Of a stretch of DNA of 64,000 nt, positions 44,162-53,419 are shown piece after piece. The first letter of the stretch is position 1, and each line of letters opens with the position of its first letter. A program made the translations under genes and the position numbers. The stretch covers positions 103,447 to 167,446 of the forward strand of contig CAIJOA010000042.1 in NCBI GenBank assembly GCA_903822185.1. The letters are read 5' to 3'. The notes beneath the pieces are model-generated. The model worked only from the letters and a program-made list of their open reading frames with translations, was not told where the DNA came from and searched no databases. This DNA comes from an uncultured Rhodospirillales bacterium. Its GTDB lineage: Bacteria > Pseudomonadota > Alphaproteobacteria > ATCC43930 > CGMCC-115725.

Positions 44162-45151
44162 ATGAAACGCAATTGTATCATTGCCGGCGCGTTGCTGGTC
44201 GCCTTGCTCGCAGCGCCCCACGCGGAGGCGCAGGCGCCGTTGAAAATGGACATCCCGTTCCAATCGGTGGGCGTCGGCGTGCTGCCGTTCTGGGTCGCGA
44301 TCGACGGCGGGCATTTCAAAAAATACGGTATCGATGCGACGACGCAGTTCGTCTCGCAAAGCCCCACCGTCATCGCCTCGATGCTGTCGGGCGAGACGCC
44401 ATTCGCCATCAGCGGCCAGGATGCAGTGGTGAGCGCCGATCTTAATGGCGGCGATATCGTCATTCTCGCCTCGGGGCCGGAAAAGCTTTTCTTCTCGATC
44501 TATGGCGCGCCGTCGCTGCACACCATCGCGGATCTAAAAGGGAAGAAGATCGGTATCAGCCAGTTCGGTGCGACCACCGACTTCGTTCTGCGTTACATCA
44601 TGGCGCAGGCGAATATGTCGCCGTCCGATTCGAGCATCCTGCCCGTCGGCACGACGGCCAATAATCTTTCGGCGATGCAGGCCGGTGTCATTGACGCGAC
44701 GGTGCTCGCACCGCCGACGACGCTGAAACTGAAACAACTCGGCTTCAACCAGGTCGCCGACATGGCGGATTACGGCCTGATTTTTTATACGAGCTGCCTC
44801 GACGCCAAGAAGTCGTGGGTCGATGACCATCATGACGCGACGATGAATATCGTCCGTGGCTATCTTTCCGGAATCGCTGCGACCTTCAATGACAAGCAAG
44901 GCACGCTGGCGACACTGGCTAAATATTCGCAGACGACCGACCAGGACGTGCTCGAAGGTTCCTACGACACGCTGATCAAGGCTTTGCCGAAAGTGCCGAC
45001 GCCGAAGATCGAAGCGGTTCAGACGGCCTTGTCGCAGAGCAAGCAGCCGGCGGCCAAATCGGCCAATCCGGCTTCTTTCATCGATACGTCTTTCGTCGAT
45101 GCGCTGGAACGCGATGGGTTCATCGCATCGCTCTACAAGGCTCGGGAGTAA
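44162..45151 (+). CDS. ABC substrate-binding protein, copy 2 of a duplicated pair
   Basis: 329 residues with a signal peptide (MKRNCIIAGALLVALLAAPHAEA). It shares FWVAIDGGHFKKYGIDATTQF, ASMLSGETPFAISGQDAV, DLKGKKIGISQFGATTDF and a closing FIDTSFVDALERDGFIASLY with the copy at 41943. The pocket-proximal middle part has diverged, so the ligand may differ. It begins three bases after the first Rieske gene and ends two bases before the second. Confidence 0.88.
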   Translation: MKRNCIIAGALLVALLAAPHAEAQAPLKMDIPFQSVGVGVLPFWVAIDGGHFKKYGIDATTQFVSQSPTVIASMLSGETPFAISGQDAVVSADLNGGDIVILASGPEKLFFSIYGAPSLHTIADLKGKKIGISQFGATTDFVLRYIMAQANMSPSDSSILPVGTTANNLSAMQAGVIDATVLAPPTTLKLKQLGFNQVADMADYGLIFYTSCLDAKKSWVDDHHDATMNIVRGYLSGIAATFNDKQGTLATLAKYSQTTDQDVLEGSYDTLIKALPKVPTPKIEAVQTALSQSKQPAAKSANPASFIDTSFVDALERDGFIASLYKARE

Positions 45152-45153
45152 TC

Positions 45154-46350
45154 ATGTCCGTTCTTACCAAGATTCAATTCGCCGATCTGGAGCCGGTTGG
45201 TCCCGGTACGCCGACGGGGCGCTATCTGCGCCGTTACTGGCAGCCGGTGATCCGTTCGCGGGATTTGCCGGTCGCGCGACCGAAGCCGATCGAAATTTTG
45301 GCCGAGAAATTCACGGCTTATCGCGGCGAAGACGGCATACCGCATATCGTCGCCTTCCGCTGCGCCCATCGCGGTGCGCAGCTTTCGCTCGGCTGGGTCG
45401 AAGGCAGCGATCTTCGCTGCCGCTATCACGGTTGGAAATTCGATGCCGCTGGCCAATGCATCGAACAACCGTCGGAAGATCGGCCGTTTTGCCAACGGGT
45501 GAAAATCCCGACCTATCCGGTGCGGGAATATGCCGGTTTGGTCTTCGGCTATTTCGGTGAAGGCGAGCCGCCGCCGTTCCGGCAATACCCGGCGCTTGAC
45601 CTGCCCGGCGTCATCGTCGCCGATCCGCCGGAAGTCCTGCCGTGCAACTTCTGGAACCGGCTCGATAACGACACGGGCCATGTGCCGTGGGTCCATCGCG
45701 GCACCGCGCGGCGTAAACAGATGAACAATTACCTCGCCATCCGCCGCGAAAGCGTCGAAGAGACTGGGTACGGGATGAAACTGATCCGCCATCCGGCAGC
45801 AGACGAGGACGCGAATTCCCTGGGACTGCGCGGCACGGCGAATTTCTTCATGCCGAACACGTTCCAGTTCTGGCAAAAGTCGCGCGCTAAAGGATACGAA
45901 ACCCAGAATATCTGGGACACGAAATTCACTTGGACCGTGCCGATCAACGATCAGAAATATGTTGGGTTCGATGTGACCCATACGCCGCTCGAAGGCGAAG
46001 CGGCCAAGGCCTATGCCGCCACGCGCCTGTCGCAACAGGAAGCCGAAGCCGAAACACGCTGGGACTTGGCCGAGAAGATTCTTGCCGGCGAAATGACCCT
46101 TGAGCAGTTGCCCGACAATCTCGGTGCGGCGACCTGTTTCGAGATCGAAGACTACGTAACGCAGGTCGGACAAGGCACCATCGCGGGGCGCGGTCGCGAG
46201 CAATTGGGACAGGTCGATTCCGCACGGCCCTTATTGCTGCGCCGTATGTGGTTGCGCGAGGTCAATGCGCTGCTGGAAGGCGAGCCCTTGACCGAATGGG
46301 TCATTCCACCCGAAGCTGTTCGGACCGGAGCAATCGCCCCGGCAGAATAA
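45154..46350 (+). CDS. Rieske oxygenase alpha subunit, copy 2 of a duplicated pair
   Basis: 398 residues. C70, H72, C89 and H92 lie at the same positions as in copy 1. The iron motif is NRLDNDTGHVPWVH. The blocks IEILAEKFTAYRGEDG, CAHRGAQLSLGWVEG, WDTKFTWTVPINDQKY and FEIEDYVTQVGQG are shared with copy 1. The difference is greatest in the region between about 185 and 215, where substrate specificity usually resides. A third SBP gene follows after 19 bases. Confidence 0.9.
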   Translation: MSVLTKIQFADLEPVGPGTPTGRYLRRYWQPVIRSRDLPVARPKPIEILAEKFTAYRGEDGIPHIVAFRCAHRGAQLSLGWVEGSDLRCRYHGWKFDAAGQCIEQPSEDRPFCQRVKIPTYPVREYAGLVFGYFGEGEPPPFRQYPALDLPGVIVADPPEVLPCNFWNRLDNDTGHVPWVHRGTARRKQMNNYLAIRRESVEETGYGMKLIRHPAADEDANSLGLRGTANFFMPNTFQFWQKSRAKGYETQNIWDTKFTWTVPINDQKYVGFDVTHTPLEGEAAKAYAATRLSQQEAEAETRWDLAEKILAGEMTLEQLPDNLGAATCFEIEDYVTQVGQGTIAGRGREQLGQVDSARPLLLRRMWLREVNALLEGEPLTEWVIPPEAVRTGAIAPAE

Positions 46351-46369
46351 AACGCCATAGGGAGACGCC

Positions 46370-47395
46370 ATGCGCCAATCATCGACGGTTTATCGTTGGT
46401 TCCGCGTCGGGCAATTGGCGTTAGCATTGTTGGCGTTGTCGGCCTTCAGCGCAGCGGCAGCGGACCATATCCGTGTCGGCGTCGTCAGCTCGTTGGGCAG
46501 CGCGCCGATCTTCATCGCCGCGGCCAAGGGCTATTTTAAGGACGAAGGCCTCGATGCGGATCTCGTGAGTTTCGAGTCGGCGCAGCCGGTCGCCGTTGCC
46601 ATAACATCCGGCGATGTCGATTTCGGCTCGACAGGGATGACCGATGCGTTCTTCATTCTGGCCAATCAGGGCGCGCTGCGGCTGATCGGTTCAGGTACCT
46701 ACGAGCGAACCGGATTTCAAAATCTCGGTTTCATCGTTTCGAACAAGGCCTATGACGCGGGCGTAACCTCGTTCGAGAAATTTCCCGATCATTCAGTCGG
46801 CATTACGCAAACCGGCACGCCTCTACACTATAACCTCGGCACGGTTCTGGGGCGGCACGGCGTCGATCTAAAGACGGTGCGCGTCATTCCGCTGCAATCG
46901 AATCCAAATGTTGCCTCGGCGATTATCGGCGGGCAAGTCGATGCAGCTGTTCTCAGCGCATCGAACATTCATAGCGTCGTCAATAAAGGCGGCGCGCATA
47001 TCGTCAGCTGGCTCAGTGACGAAATCGGATCGCAACAGGGCGATGGGACTTTCACCTCGACGAAGATCGCCAATGAACGTCCCGACACAGTGCGTCATTT
47101 CATGGCGGCCTTCCGTAAGGCCGAACTCGATTGGAACCGCGCGTTCCTTGATGCCAACGGTAAGCGTGCGGATCAGGCGACCGCGCCGGAAATGATCGCC
47201 ATCGTGGCCGATGGGCTGAAGGTATCGCCCGATGCGGTGAAACAGGGAATTCCTTATTTCGACCCGGAATCGCGCGTATCGGTTTCGGATATCCAGCGGG
47301 CGCTTAATTGGTATGAGGCCCAAGGCATGCAGAAAGTCCATATCGACGCGAACGCATTGATCGACAAGCGCTACGCGATCTTGATGCCGGAGTAG
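46370..47395 (+). CDS. ABC substrate-binding protein, third in the operon
   Basis: 341 residues with a signal peptide (QLALALLALSAFSAAAA). NMT1/SsuA motifs are SLGSAPIFIAAAKGYFKDEGLDADLV and AITSGDVDFGSTGMTDAFFILANQGALRLIG. It is clearly more distant from the SBPs at 41943 and 44162 than they are from each other. It is the last gene of the operon and converges with the amidohydrolase gene seven bases away. Confidence 0.86.
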   Translation: MRQSSTVYRWFRVGQLALALLALSAFSAAAADHIRVGVVSSLGSAPIFIAAAKGYFKDEGLDADLVSFESAQPVAVAITSGDVDFGSTGMTDAFFILANQGALRLIGSGTYERTGFQNLGFIVSNKAYDAGVTSFEKFPDHSVGITQTGTPLHYNLGTVLGRHGVDLKTVRVIPLQSNPNVASAIIGGQVDAAVLSASNIHSVVNKGGAHIVSWLSDEIGSQQGDGTFTSTKIANERPDTVRHFMAAFRKAELDWNRAFLDANGKRADQATAPEMIAIVADGLKVSPDAVKQGIPYFDPESRVSVSDIQRALNWYEAQGMQKVHIDANALIDKRYAILMPE

Positions 47396-47402
47396 TGAGG
47401 AC

Positions 47403-48449
47403 TTACTTCAGTCCCGGCATCAGCGCGATGGCGTTGCCGCGTTCGATGGCGACACGGTCTTTGGCGTTGAGATGATTCTTGTTGAAGCGTGACGTCGTGA
47501 CGTTCGCCGAGGTGTAGGGCGAGTCCGTGCCGAACAGAATATGCGATGTCGGCACGATCGAACGCAGATGGCGCAGCGTGATGTCGTCCGCCGTGTTCGA
47601 ACATTCGTAATAGAACTTCGCCAATTCGGGAAAAATCCCGTTCGGCGCATGTTCGCGCACGACCGCCAGATTGCCGCCGGCCGAATCAAGCCGGCCGGTC
47701 GCGCCTAGCAGCAGCCCGCCGCTATGGCAGAAGATGAATCGGATATTGGGGAACTTCGCTGCCGTGCCGGTCAGCAAAACGCTCATGATGCCGCGCAATG
47801 TATCCATCGCGTATTCGATCAGCACCGGCGGAATGCCCGGCATCAGGTTGCGGCAGCAATCGGGCTGGGCCGGATGAACGAAGACGACAGCGTGGCGGCG
47901 ATTGAGTTCTTCCATCACCGGCCAGAAGACCTTATCGCCCAGCCATTTTCCGTCATAGCTCGAAAACAGACCGATGCCGTCTGCATGGAGTTGATCGAAG
48001 GCATAGGTGATCTCGGCGAGGCTGCCTTCGATATCGGGGAGCGGTATCGGTGCGAAAAGCCCAAAGCGGCCGGGATGGTCGCGGCGTAATTGCGCCGCGT
48101 AATCGTTGAACAAACGCGAAAGCCGCCGGCCTTGGGCGACGTCGCCGATCCATACGCCGGGAATGGGAACCGACGAGATGATCGTCTCGATCTGGTTCTT
48201 GTCCATTTCTTCGATCGCCATGTTGGGCGACCAATTGATCGCGGCGTCGCGCTGTTCCGGCGGCAGATTGCCCAGCGTCGGTTGAACGATCTTCCAGATG
48301 GTCTCGTCTTTGTAATAAGGCGGCGCCAGAAGGTGATAATGCGCGTCGATCCGCCGCCGCGATGGAGCGGCGGGTGCCGCGATGGCGCCAGGCGATACGG
48401 CGAGCGTGGCTGCGCTCGCCGCGAGGAAATGACGCCGGGACAGCATCAT
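47403..48449 (-). CDS. Tat-exported amidohydrolase (amidohydrolase-2/ACMSD-like)
   Basis: 348 residues. A twin-arginine signal (LSRRHFLAASAATLAV) predicts export of a folded metalloprotein to the periplasm. The metal motif DAHYH near residue 36 is the family's first His pair, and HSGG and FGTDSPY provide the later His and Asp. Related cytoplasmic enzymes are decarboxylases or hydrolases of aromatic and amide compounds; an exported form is less usual. ATGATG starts right after the kelch gene stop (TAG-ATGATG). Substrate unknown. Confidence 0.83.
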   Translation of the reverse strand: MMLSRRHFLAASAATLAVSPGAIAAPAAPSRRRIDAHYHLLAPPYYKDETIWKIVQPTLGNLPPEQRDAAINWSPNMAIEEMDKNQIETIISSVPIPGVWIGDVAQGRRLSRLFNDYAAQLRRDHPGRFGLFAPIPLPDIEGSLAEITYAFDQLHADGIGLFSSYDGKWLGDKVFWPVMEELNRRHAVVFVHPAQPDCCRNLMPGIPPVLIEYAMDTLRGIMSVLLTGTAAKFPNIRFIFCHSGGLLLGATGRLDSAGGNLAVVREHAPNGIFPELAKFYYECSNTADDITLRHLRSIVPTSHILFGTDSPYTSANVTTSRFNKNHLNAKDRVAIERGNAIALMPGLK

Positions 48450-49559
48450 CTAAAGCGCCGCGTCGAAGACGTCATGACGCGGCGTCGCGACCGATACCTG
48501 ATATTGGTTCGATGAGGTGACGTCGCCGCCGACGAAATGCAGCTTGCTGCCGATAAAACCGGCCGAACAACCGTGCCGCGAGATCGGCATCGACGGCAGA
48601 ACGGTCCAGCGATTGGTCGCCGGATCGTACGCCTCAAGCGATTTAACCGCGCCAAGCATGCGGTCGTCGCGCAGTTCGCCGCCGCCGACATAGATCTTGT
48701 TGTTATAGACGCCCCAGCCGCCGCCGCTGCGGGGCGTGGGCATGCGGGCGCGCGGCGCGCTCCAGCTATCGGTTGTGGGATCATAGGATTCGACGATGTC
48801 GGTATTGTCGGCGCTCGCCATGAAGACGGAATCGATGCGGCCGCCGATAACATGGAGCTTGCCGCCGATCGCGGCGACCGCCGAGATATGATTGCGCGGC
48901 GTCGGCATGTCGGCGACGCGCTTCCAGCTTTTGGCGGCTGGGTCATAAACCTCGACCGTGCTGAGGACGTAATGCGGTGAGGCAAAGCCCAACGGCTCGG
49001 GCTTTTTACCGGGCGGCATACCGCCGCCGCCGACGACATAAATCTTCCCGTTCAGCGTCGCCGCGGCGAGACCGCCGCGCGGCGTCGGCATCGGCGGCAA
49101 TTCGGTCCAGCTATCGGTCGCGGGATCGTACATCCCGGCATAGTCGGACGGCATCCAGCCCAGGTGATCGTCATGTCCGCCGGCAAAACCGCCGAACATA
49201 TAGATCTTACCGTCGAGTTCGGCCTGCGAGGTGTGATGCGCCGCGCGCGGCATCGGCTTTTTCTTCGTCCAGGAATCGCCCTCGGGGTCATAGACATAGA
49301 CGAGGCCCTTCGGCGTCGTTCCCGAATCGAGCCCACCGAAAACATAGAGCTTGCCGTTGGTGGCGAGGCCATAGACTTCGGAATAGGGCTCGGGGAATTG
49401 CTTGGCTTCGGTCCAGGGGGAACCGGCTTGCGCTTTTGCGATCCGGCCGCCCGCCGCCGTTAGGGCGACGGCGAGACTGGCGCTCCCTGCCAAAACGGCA
49501 CGCCGCGATACATAAGGCGCTGCCGGATTGTAACGGTCTTGCGGTGTGGTGTTCTTCAC
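48450..49559 (-). CDS. Tat-exported kelch-repeat beta-propeller protein
   Basis: 369 residues. The N-terminus YVSRRAVLAGSASLAVALTAAGG is a Tat signal. About six kelch blades follow, each with a pattern such as NGKLYVFGG, DGKIYMFGG, NGKIYVVGG, GGKLHVIGG, NNKIYVGGG and GSKLHFVGG, spaced by about 50 residues with YDPATDSW-type segments. It forms a six-bladed propeller. It is cotranscribed with the amidohydrolase gene, so the two may form a periplasmic pair. Whether it is a binding partner or an enzyme such as an epimerase is unknown. Confidence 0.83.
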   Translation of the reverse strand: MKNTTPQDRYNPAAPYVSRRAVLAGSASLAVALTAAGGRIAKAQAGSPWTEAKQFPEPYSEVYGLATNGKLYVFGGLDSGTTPKGLVYVYDPEGDSWTKKKPMPRAAHHTSQAELDGKIYMFGGFAGGHDDHLGWMPSDYAGMYDPATDSWTELPPMPTPRGGLAAATLNGKIYVVGGGGMPPGKKPEPLGFASPHYVLSTVEVYDPAAKSWKRVADMPTPRNHISAVAAIGGKLHVIGGRIDSVFMASADNTDIVESYDPTTDSWSAPRARMPTPRSGGGWGVYNNKIYVGGGELRDDRMLGAVKSLEAYDPATNRWTVLPSMPISRHGCSAGFIGSKLHFVGGDVTSSNQYQVSVATPRHDVFDAAL

Positions 49560-49669
49560 GTCGTCCCCCCGAAATTCTTATTGGCCTGGGCGCTTTCAGC
49601 GCCTGCCCACAATTAAGACGGTTTAGAGGGAAAGAAAAGACGCAAGCATGACGCGTCTTTAGGACGCGA

Positions 49670-51016
49670 TCACAGTGCGATTTTGCGCTCGGTCTTTCGT
49701 TCGATGAAACGGGCCAGCCGTTCCTGCCAGGTGTAATTATCCTTCTGATTGAACGCCGACGAGAAATCGGGGCTCTTCATCAGGGCGTTGGCCCAATAAG
49801 GCTGTTCGGTCGGGCGATAGAGAGCGGGTGCCAGCAAATTGCCGGCGAACCAGATGCTTTCGTGTGTTTCATGGCTCGATTCGAGAATGATCAGGTCGCC
49901 GATACGAAGGAGGATCGCGGTTCGATCCGGCGCACAACCGCCCAGCGTGCCGTGCGCCGGATGATCGCGGTCCAACAACGTCATGCCGCGACCGCTGCAC
50001 AACAGCCAGGCATCGTCGATCACGCCAAGATCGGCCAACCAGAATTCCGCGCGCTCGGTAAGGCGGGCGTGATCGACCGACTTCGATTGAGCCGCAAGGC
50101 GGAAATAGGCCGTCACCGATTCTTCGACCAGCCAGCGGCGCATGACGGCCTCGGCCATGGCTGAAATGCCGGTCCAGCGGTCGCGCGTCACGCGAACATC
50201 GCCGTAATGACGAATCACGAAAGCAAGCGTCTGCGCCTGGGTTTCGGCCGGCGGCGTTTGTTCTTGCCATGGAGTCAACAAAGCTTCGGCCAAAGCACCG
50301 CGGATCGAGCGGGCACGAACGGGCGCGCAGTTTTTGACGGTATCGGGACGGAAGCTGTTTTCCGACAGTGAAAGGTCGCACAACCGCGCTGCCAAGCGTG
50401 GTTCTTCGGCGATCCAAGGTTTCGCATGGGCCGTCGCGACGGTGAGTATTTCGAGTGCGAGGCCACTTTCGTTCGCAGCCGGAATGTTCAGCTGCGCGAA
50501 GAATTTTTGTGCCGTCTCGTCGCTGCCGAGGAATGCATCGGCAAGGTTGGCGGGGCCTTTATCGATAGCGAAGATGTCGAACTGCATCGCCAAGGCCGGC
50601 CAGGGATCGGGCAGCCAGGTTGCGTGACGGGCAAGCCAATCGCCGGCGGTGCGAATGCTGGGCAGGCTGGGATCGAGCGCGGCGACCCAGGCCGCGGCAA
50701 GCCGTCCCGCCTGCAACCGGCGCTGCGATTGTTCGACCCATTGCAAATAGCCGAGGAGGAAATCGGCGTGCTCGGCCGGCGGATGAACGCCGTGCCACAG
50801 GACCCAAACGACATCCAACCGATCGGACGGCAGCACCTTGTTCCAGTCGTAGTGCGCGAGCCGTAAGCGCCGTAGCAACGCCTCGAGAGCATTCTCGGAT
50901 TTGCGCGGCCGCGCGTGGACGCCATAGCGTTCGACCAGCAATTGCGCGATCGCGGGTGTCTTCGCCGGGGGCGGCGCGAAGCGCGGATAGCCGAAATCGA
51001 GAGCGGCGGCCTGCAT
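49670..51016 (-). CDS. EH_signature-type protein, ZorC-like
   Basis: 448 residues, no signal peptide or membrane segment. The C-terminal half has RWTGISAMAEAVMRRWLVEE, then RLTERAEFWLADLG, then ILLRIGDLIILESSH with E379 and H382, the Glu and His of the EH_signature domain. That domain defines ZorC of type I Zorya anti-phage systems. The N-terminal half is helical and not recognised. Its ATG overlaps the stop of the ZorB-like gene (TGATG). It is shorter than the Escherichia coli ZorC I recall (about 560 residues). No ZorD gene follows. The call rests on motif pattern and gene order; a profile search would settle it. Confidence 0.72.
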   Translation of the reverse strand: MQAAALDFGYPRFAPPPAKTPAIAQLLVERYGVHARPRKSENALEALLRRLRLAHYDWNKVLPSDRLDVVWVLWHGVHPPAEHADFLLGYLQWVEQSQRRLQAGRLAAAWVAALDPSLPSIRTAGDWLARHATWLPDPWPALAMQFDIFAIDKGPANLADAFLGSDETAQKFFAQLNIPAANESGLALEILTVATAHAKPWIAEEPRLAARLCDLSLSENSFRPDTVKNCAPVRARSIRGALAEALLTPWQEQTPPAETQAQTLAFVIRHYGDVRVTRDRWTGISAMAEAVMRRWLVEESVTAYFRLAAQSKSVDHARLTERAEFWLADLGVIDDAWLLCSGRGMTLLDRDHPAHGTLGGCAPDRTAILLRIGDLIILESSHETHESIWFAGNLLAPALYRPTEQPYWANALMKSPDFSSAFNQKDNYTWQERLARFIERKTERKIAL

Positions 51017-51804
51017 CACTTTGCCTTTTCGGCGTCGATCTGATGGGCGACGGTATCGGCGTCGTTGCCGCCCGGCGTCGTCATGATGAAGCGTAGTTCG
51101 ATGCGGCGATTCTTCTGCATGCCGGCGGCGGTGCCGCTTTCATCGACCGGGCGGTATTCGCCATAGCCGCTGACGCCGATCAGGGTGCCGGCGCGATCGT
51201 TCTTCAGTGTGCCAAGACCGGGGAAGGACTCGACCAGATGGCTGAAGGTTGCCGATGCGCGCGCCGCCGAAAGATCCCAGTTGTTCTGGAACCGCGCGGT
51301 ATGGATCGGCGTCGCATCGGTATGGCCTTCGATATAAACCGCATCGAGCCGCCCGCGATGATGAGCGTTGCAGGGCACAGCGGAGGCCGTCTCGGCGCCG
51401 ACCGCATAGCAGGGCAGAACTTGATCCAACGCTTTGCCGAGAAGCTGCAGCTTGGTGAGGGCTTCAGGATAAACGTCGGCCGATCCTTTCGGGAAAAGGA
51501 TATCGCCGCCAAGTTGCAAGGTGCCGTTCTCTTCGTCGATCGTCACTGGCAATTGGCTTTGCAGCACCTTGGCGATATCGCGCAACAGGTCGCGGCGGGC
51601 GAGATTGGTTTCGGCTATCGGATTGACGGGTGTTTCGACCACGGGAACCGAAGCCGATTGGCGCATGTCGAGCGCCAGCACCATCAACATGATGATGAAG
51701 ATGAAGATGAGGCCGAGCATTAAGTCGGTCATCGAGGCGAAATAATCGGTGCCTTCGCCGTTATGGCGGATGGCGCGGCGGTTGGTAGTGGCGATACTGC
51801 GCAT
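51016..51804 (-). CDS. ZorB-like OmpA/MotB-domain protein
   Basis: 262 residues. A single transmembrane helix (LMLGLIFIFIIMLMVLALDM) is preceded by D27 in DYFASMTDLM, matching the proton-path Asp of MotB and ZorB. The C-terminal OmpA domain has IYIEGHTDATP, WDLSAARASATF and GYGEYRPVDESG with KNRRIELRF, the peptidoglycan-binding pattern. It would anchor a ZorA motor to the cell wall. ATG 51804 begins one base after the ZorA-like stop; an earlier in-frame start overlaps that gene. The long region between helix and OmpA core (about 50-130) contains Cys and Pro residues. Confidence 0.85.
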   Translation of the reverse strand: MRSIATTNRRAIRHNGEGTDYFASMTDLMLGLIFIFIIMLMVLALDMRQSASVPVVETPVNPIAETNLARRDLLRDIAKVLQSQLPVTIDEENGTLQLGGDILFPKGSADVYPEALTKLQLLGKALDQVLPCYAVGAETASAVPCNAHHRGRLDAVYIEGHTDATPIHTARFQNNWDLSAARASATFSHLVESFPGLGTLKNDRAGTLIGVSGYGEYRPVDESGTAAGMQKNRRIELRFIMTTPGGNDADTVAHQIDAEKAK

Positions 51805-51805
51805 C

Positions 51806-53419
51806 TCAGGCGGCCTTGGCTTCGCTGCCGACAACGAGCATCTGGGCGACCTCGCGCAGTTCTTCGGTGCCGAGTGAGAAGGCCTGCATGCCGTTGGCGA
51901 GGCTGGTGTCCAACTTGCCGACGAAATCCATCACTTCCGCGCCGAAATCGCGCGTGCCGCCCTGCAACCGTTCGAATACGGCCTGCATGTCGTCGTCGAT
52001 CTTTTCAAACCGGCTGCCGACGCGTTCGGACAGTTGAACCACCGACTTGGCCATCTCGGTCATATCGTGCTGGGTGCTATCGACGCTCTTCGCGACCAAT
52101 CCCAATTCGACGGCGATGGCGCGGGATGCTTCGACTGACGCTGCGACCGGCGCGGCCGATGTCATCCAATTCGTGGCGCTGCTGTCCAGGACTTCACGGA
52201 CGCGATCCAGCGAGGAAACGATGTCGCGCATATTGCCGACTTGAGCCGCGATGCTGGCATCGACCTGTTCGAAATTATTGCGCAGGTTGCTCGCTGCTTT
52301 CTCGGCGGTGGCCGAGAACAAGGCTTCGCCGCGGGCGAAGGTCGCGCCCAGCGCGTCGATCCGCGTGGCGACACGCTCGAACCGGCCGTCGATGCTTTCC
52401 TGCAACGTGGTCGCGGCGGTCAGAAGGCGCGATGCGGCAAGGCTCATCTGTTCGGCGAAATGTTCGCCGGAATGACCGATATGGTTTTGCATCTGGTCGA
52501 TGGCTTCACCGACGCCCGAAAGCTTACCGGCGAGTTGTTTCATTTCGTTGCCGGCGGTGCCACGCATCTCGGTAAGGAAGCTCGTGAGGATTTTCTGCAA
52601 CGCTTCGCGGTGGGTGGCGTCCTCATTGGCTTCGCGCGCTGGCGCCGCCTGCAAGGCGTTGAGTTTCTCGAGATGGAACAGTTGCGCCTGGGTGGCGGCG
52701 AGCTGGTCATACGCAAGGCTTTCGGTCAGGACCGGCGTCATCGCGCGTTCCAGGTCGCCGGCGAGACCCTGTGCGGCGCTTTCGATGCTGTATGTCATGC
52801 TGCGGACGGCCATCGAAAGGATCAGCGAGCAACCAAGTCCCGCGATCGAGGTCATAAATTTGAACGAGGCCGCAGCCAACAAAGCGTTGAGCGCATCCTT
52901 CGCGACCGTCAGGTCGGGAGACGCCACGCCCAGTGCGGCGAATTTCAGCGCGGCGACCAAGCCGACGAAAGTCAGCAGCAAGCCGACACCGATGAAATAG
53001 CCATGCGCGGCGGCGAAAAAACGTGCCGGGAAACTGCGGCTGCTGATCGCGTGTAGCCCCAGATATTCGTCGGGACGGCGCAGATACAGAACGGCTTGGT
53101 TGGTCGTCTTCAGGCTATGACGGTACTCGATCCAGGCTGTACTGAAGATCGAACCGGCAAAGGCCTTATTCAACCGGTCGAAGTTCCGGCCGAATTTTTC
53201 GCCTGTGCCGCAAGACCGGACCAATCGCCGCAACGCACGAATACGCAAGCCGGTGATCGTGCCCCAGACCACAATCGCCACGAGGATAGACACGGCCGCC
53301 GCAACGATGCCGATCGAAAGATGTAGCGGAACGCTTTCGTCACGGAACCGCTCAAGCAGGGCGCCGATACCCGGACCGAGACGATCGGCAAACCCGGCGA
53401 AGGAGAGCAACATATCCAT
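51806..53419 (-). CDS. ZorA-like MotA/TolQ/ExbB motor protein with coiled-coil tail
   Basis: 537 residues from ATG 53419; an ATG at 53497 in frame would add 26 residues. Three transmembrane helices are seen: IGIVAAAVSILVAIVVWGTI, GYFIGVGLLLTFVGLVAALK and FMTSIAGLGCSLILSMAV. They follow the MotA/ZorA order. The C-terminal 300 residues are a long helical tail rich in heptad-like Gln, Ala and Leu (for example LFHLEKLNALQAAP and VARIDALGAT-type repeats), as in ZorA. The Zorya A/B complex is a proton-driven sensor of phage. Flagellar MotA and TolQ lack this tail. The tail here is shorter than in the ZorA I recall. Confidence 0.82.
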   Translation of the reverse strand: MDMLLSFAGFADRLGPGIGALLERFRDESVPLHLSIGIVAAAVSILVAIVVWGTITGLRIRALRRLVRSCGTGEKFGRNFDRLNKAFAGSIFSTAWIEYRHSLKTTNQAVLYLRRPDEYLGLHAISSRSFPARFFAAAHGYFIGVGLLLTFVGLVAALKFAALGVASPDLTVAKDALNALLAAASFKFMTSIAGLGCSLILSMAVRSMTYSIESAAQGLAGDLERAMTPVLTESLAYDQLAATQAQLFHLEKLNALQAAPAREANEDATHREALQKILTSFLTEMRGTAGNEMKQLAGKLSGVGEAIDQMQNHIGHSGEHFAEQMSLAASRLLTAATTLQESIDGRFERVATRIDALGATFARGEALFSATAEKAASNLRNNFEQVDASIAAQVGNMRDIVSSLDRVREVLDSSATNWMTSAAPVAASVEASRAIAVELGLVAKSVDSTQHDMTEMAKSVVQLSERVGSRFEKIDDDMQAVFERLQGGTRDFGAEVMDFVGKLDTSLANGMQAFSLGTEELREVAQMLVVGSEAKAA

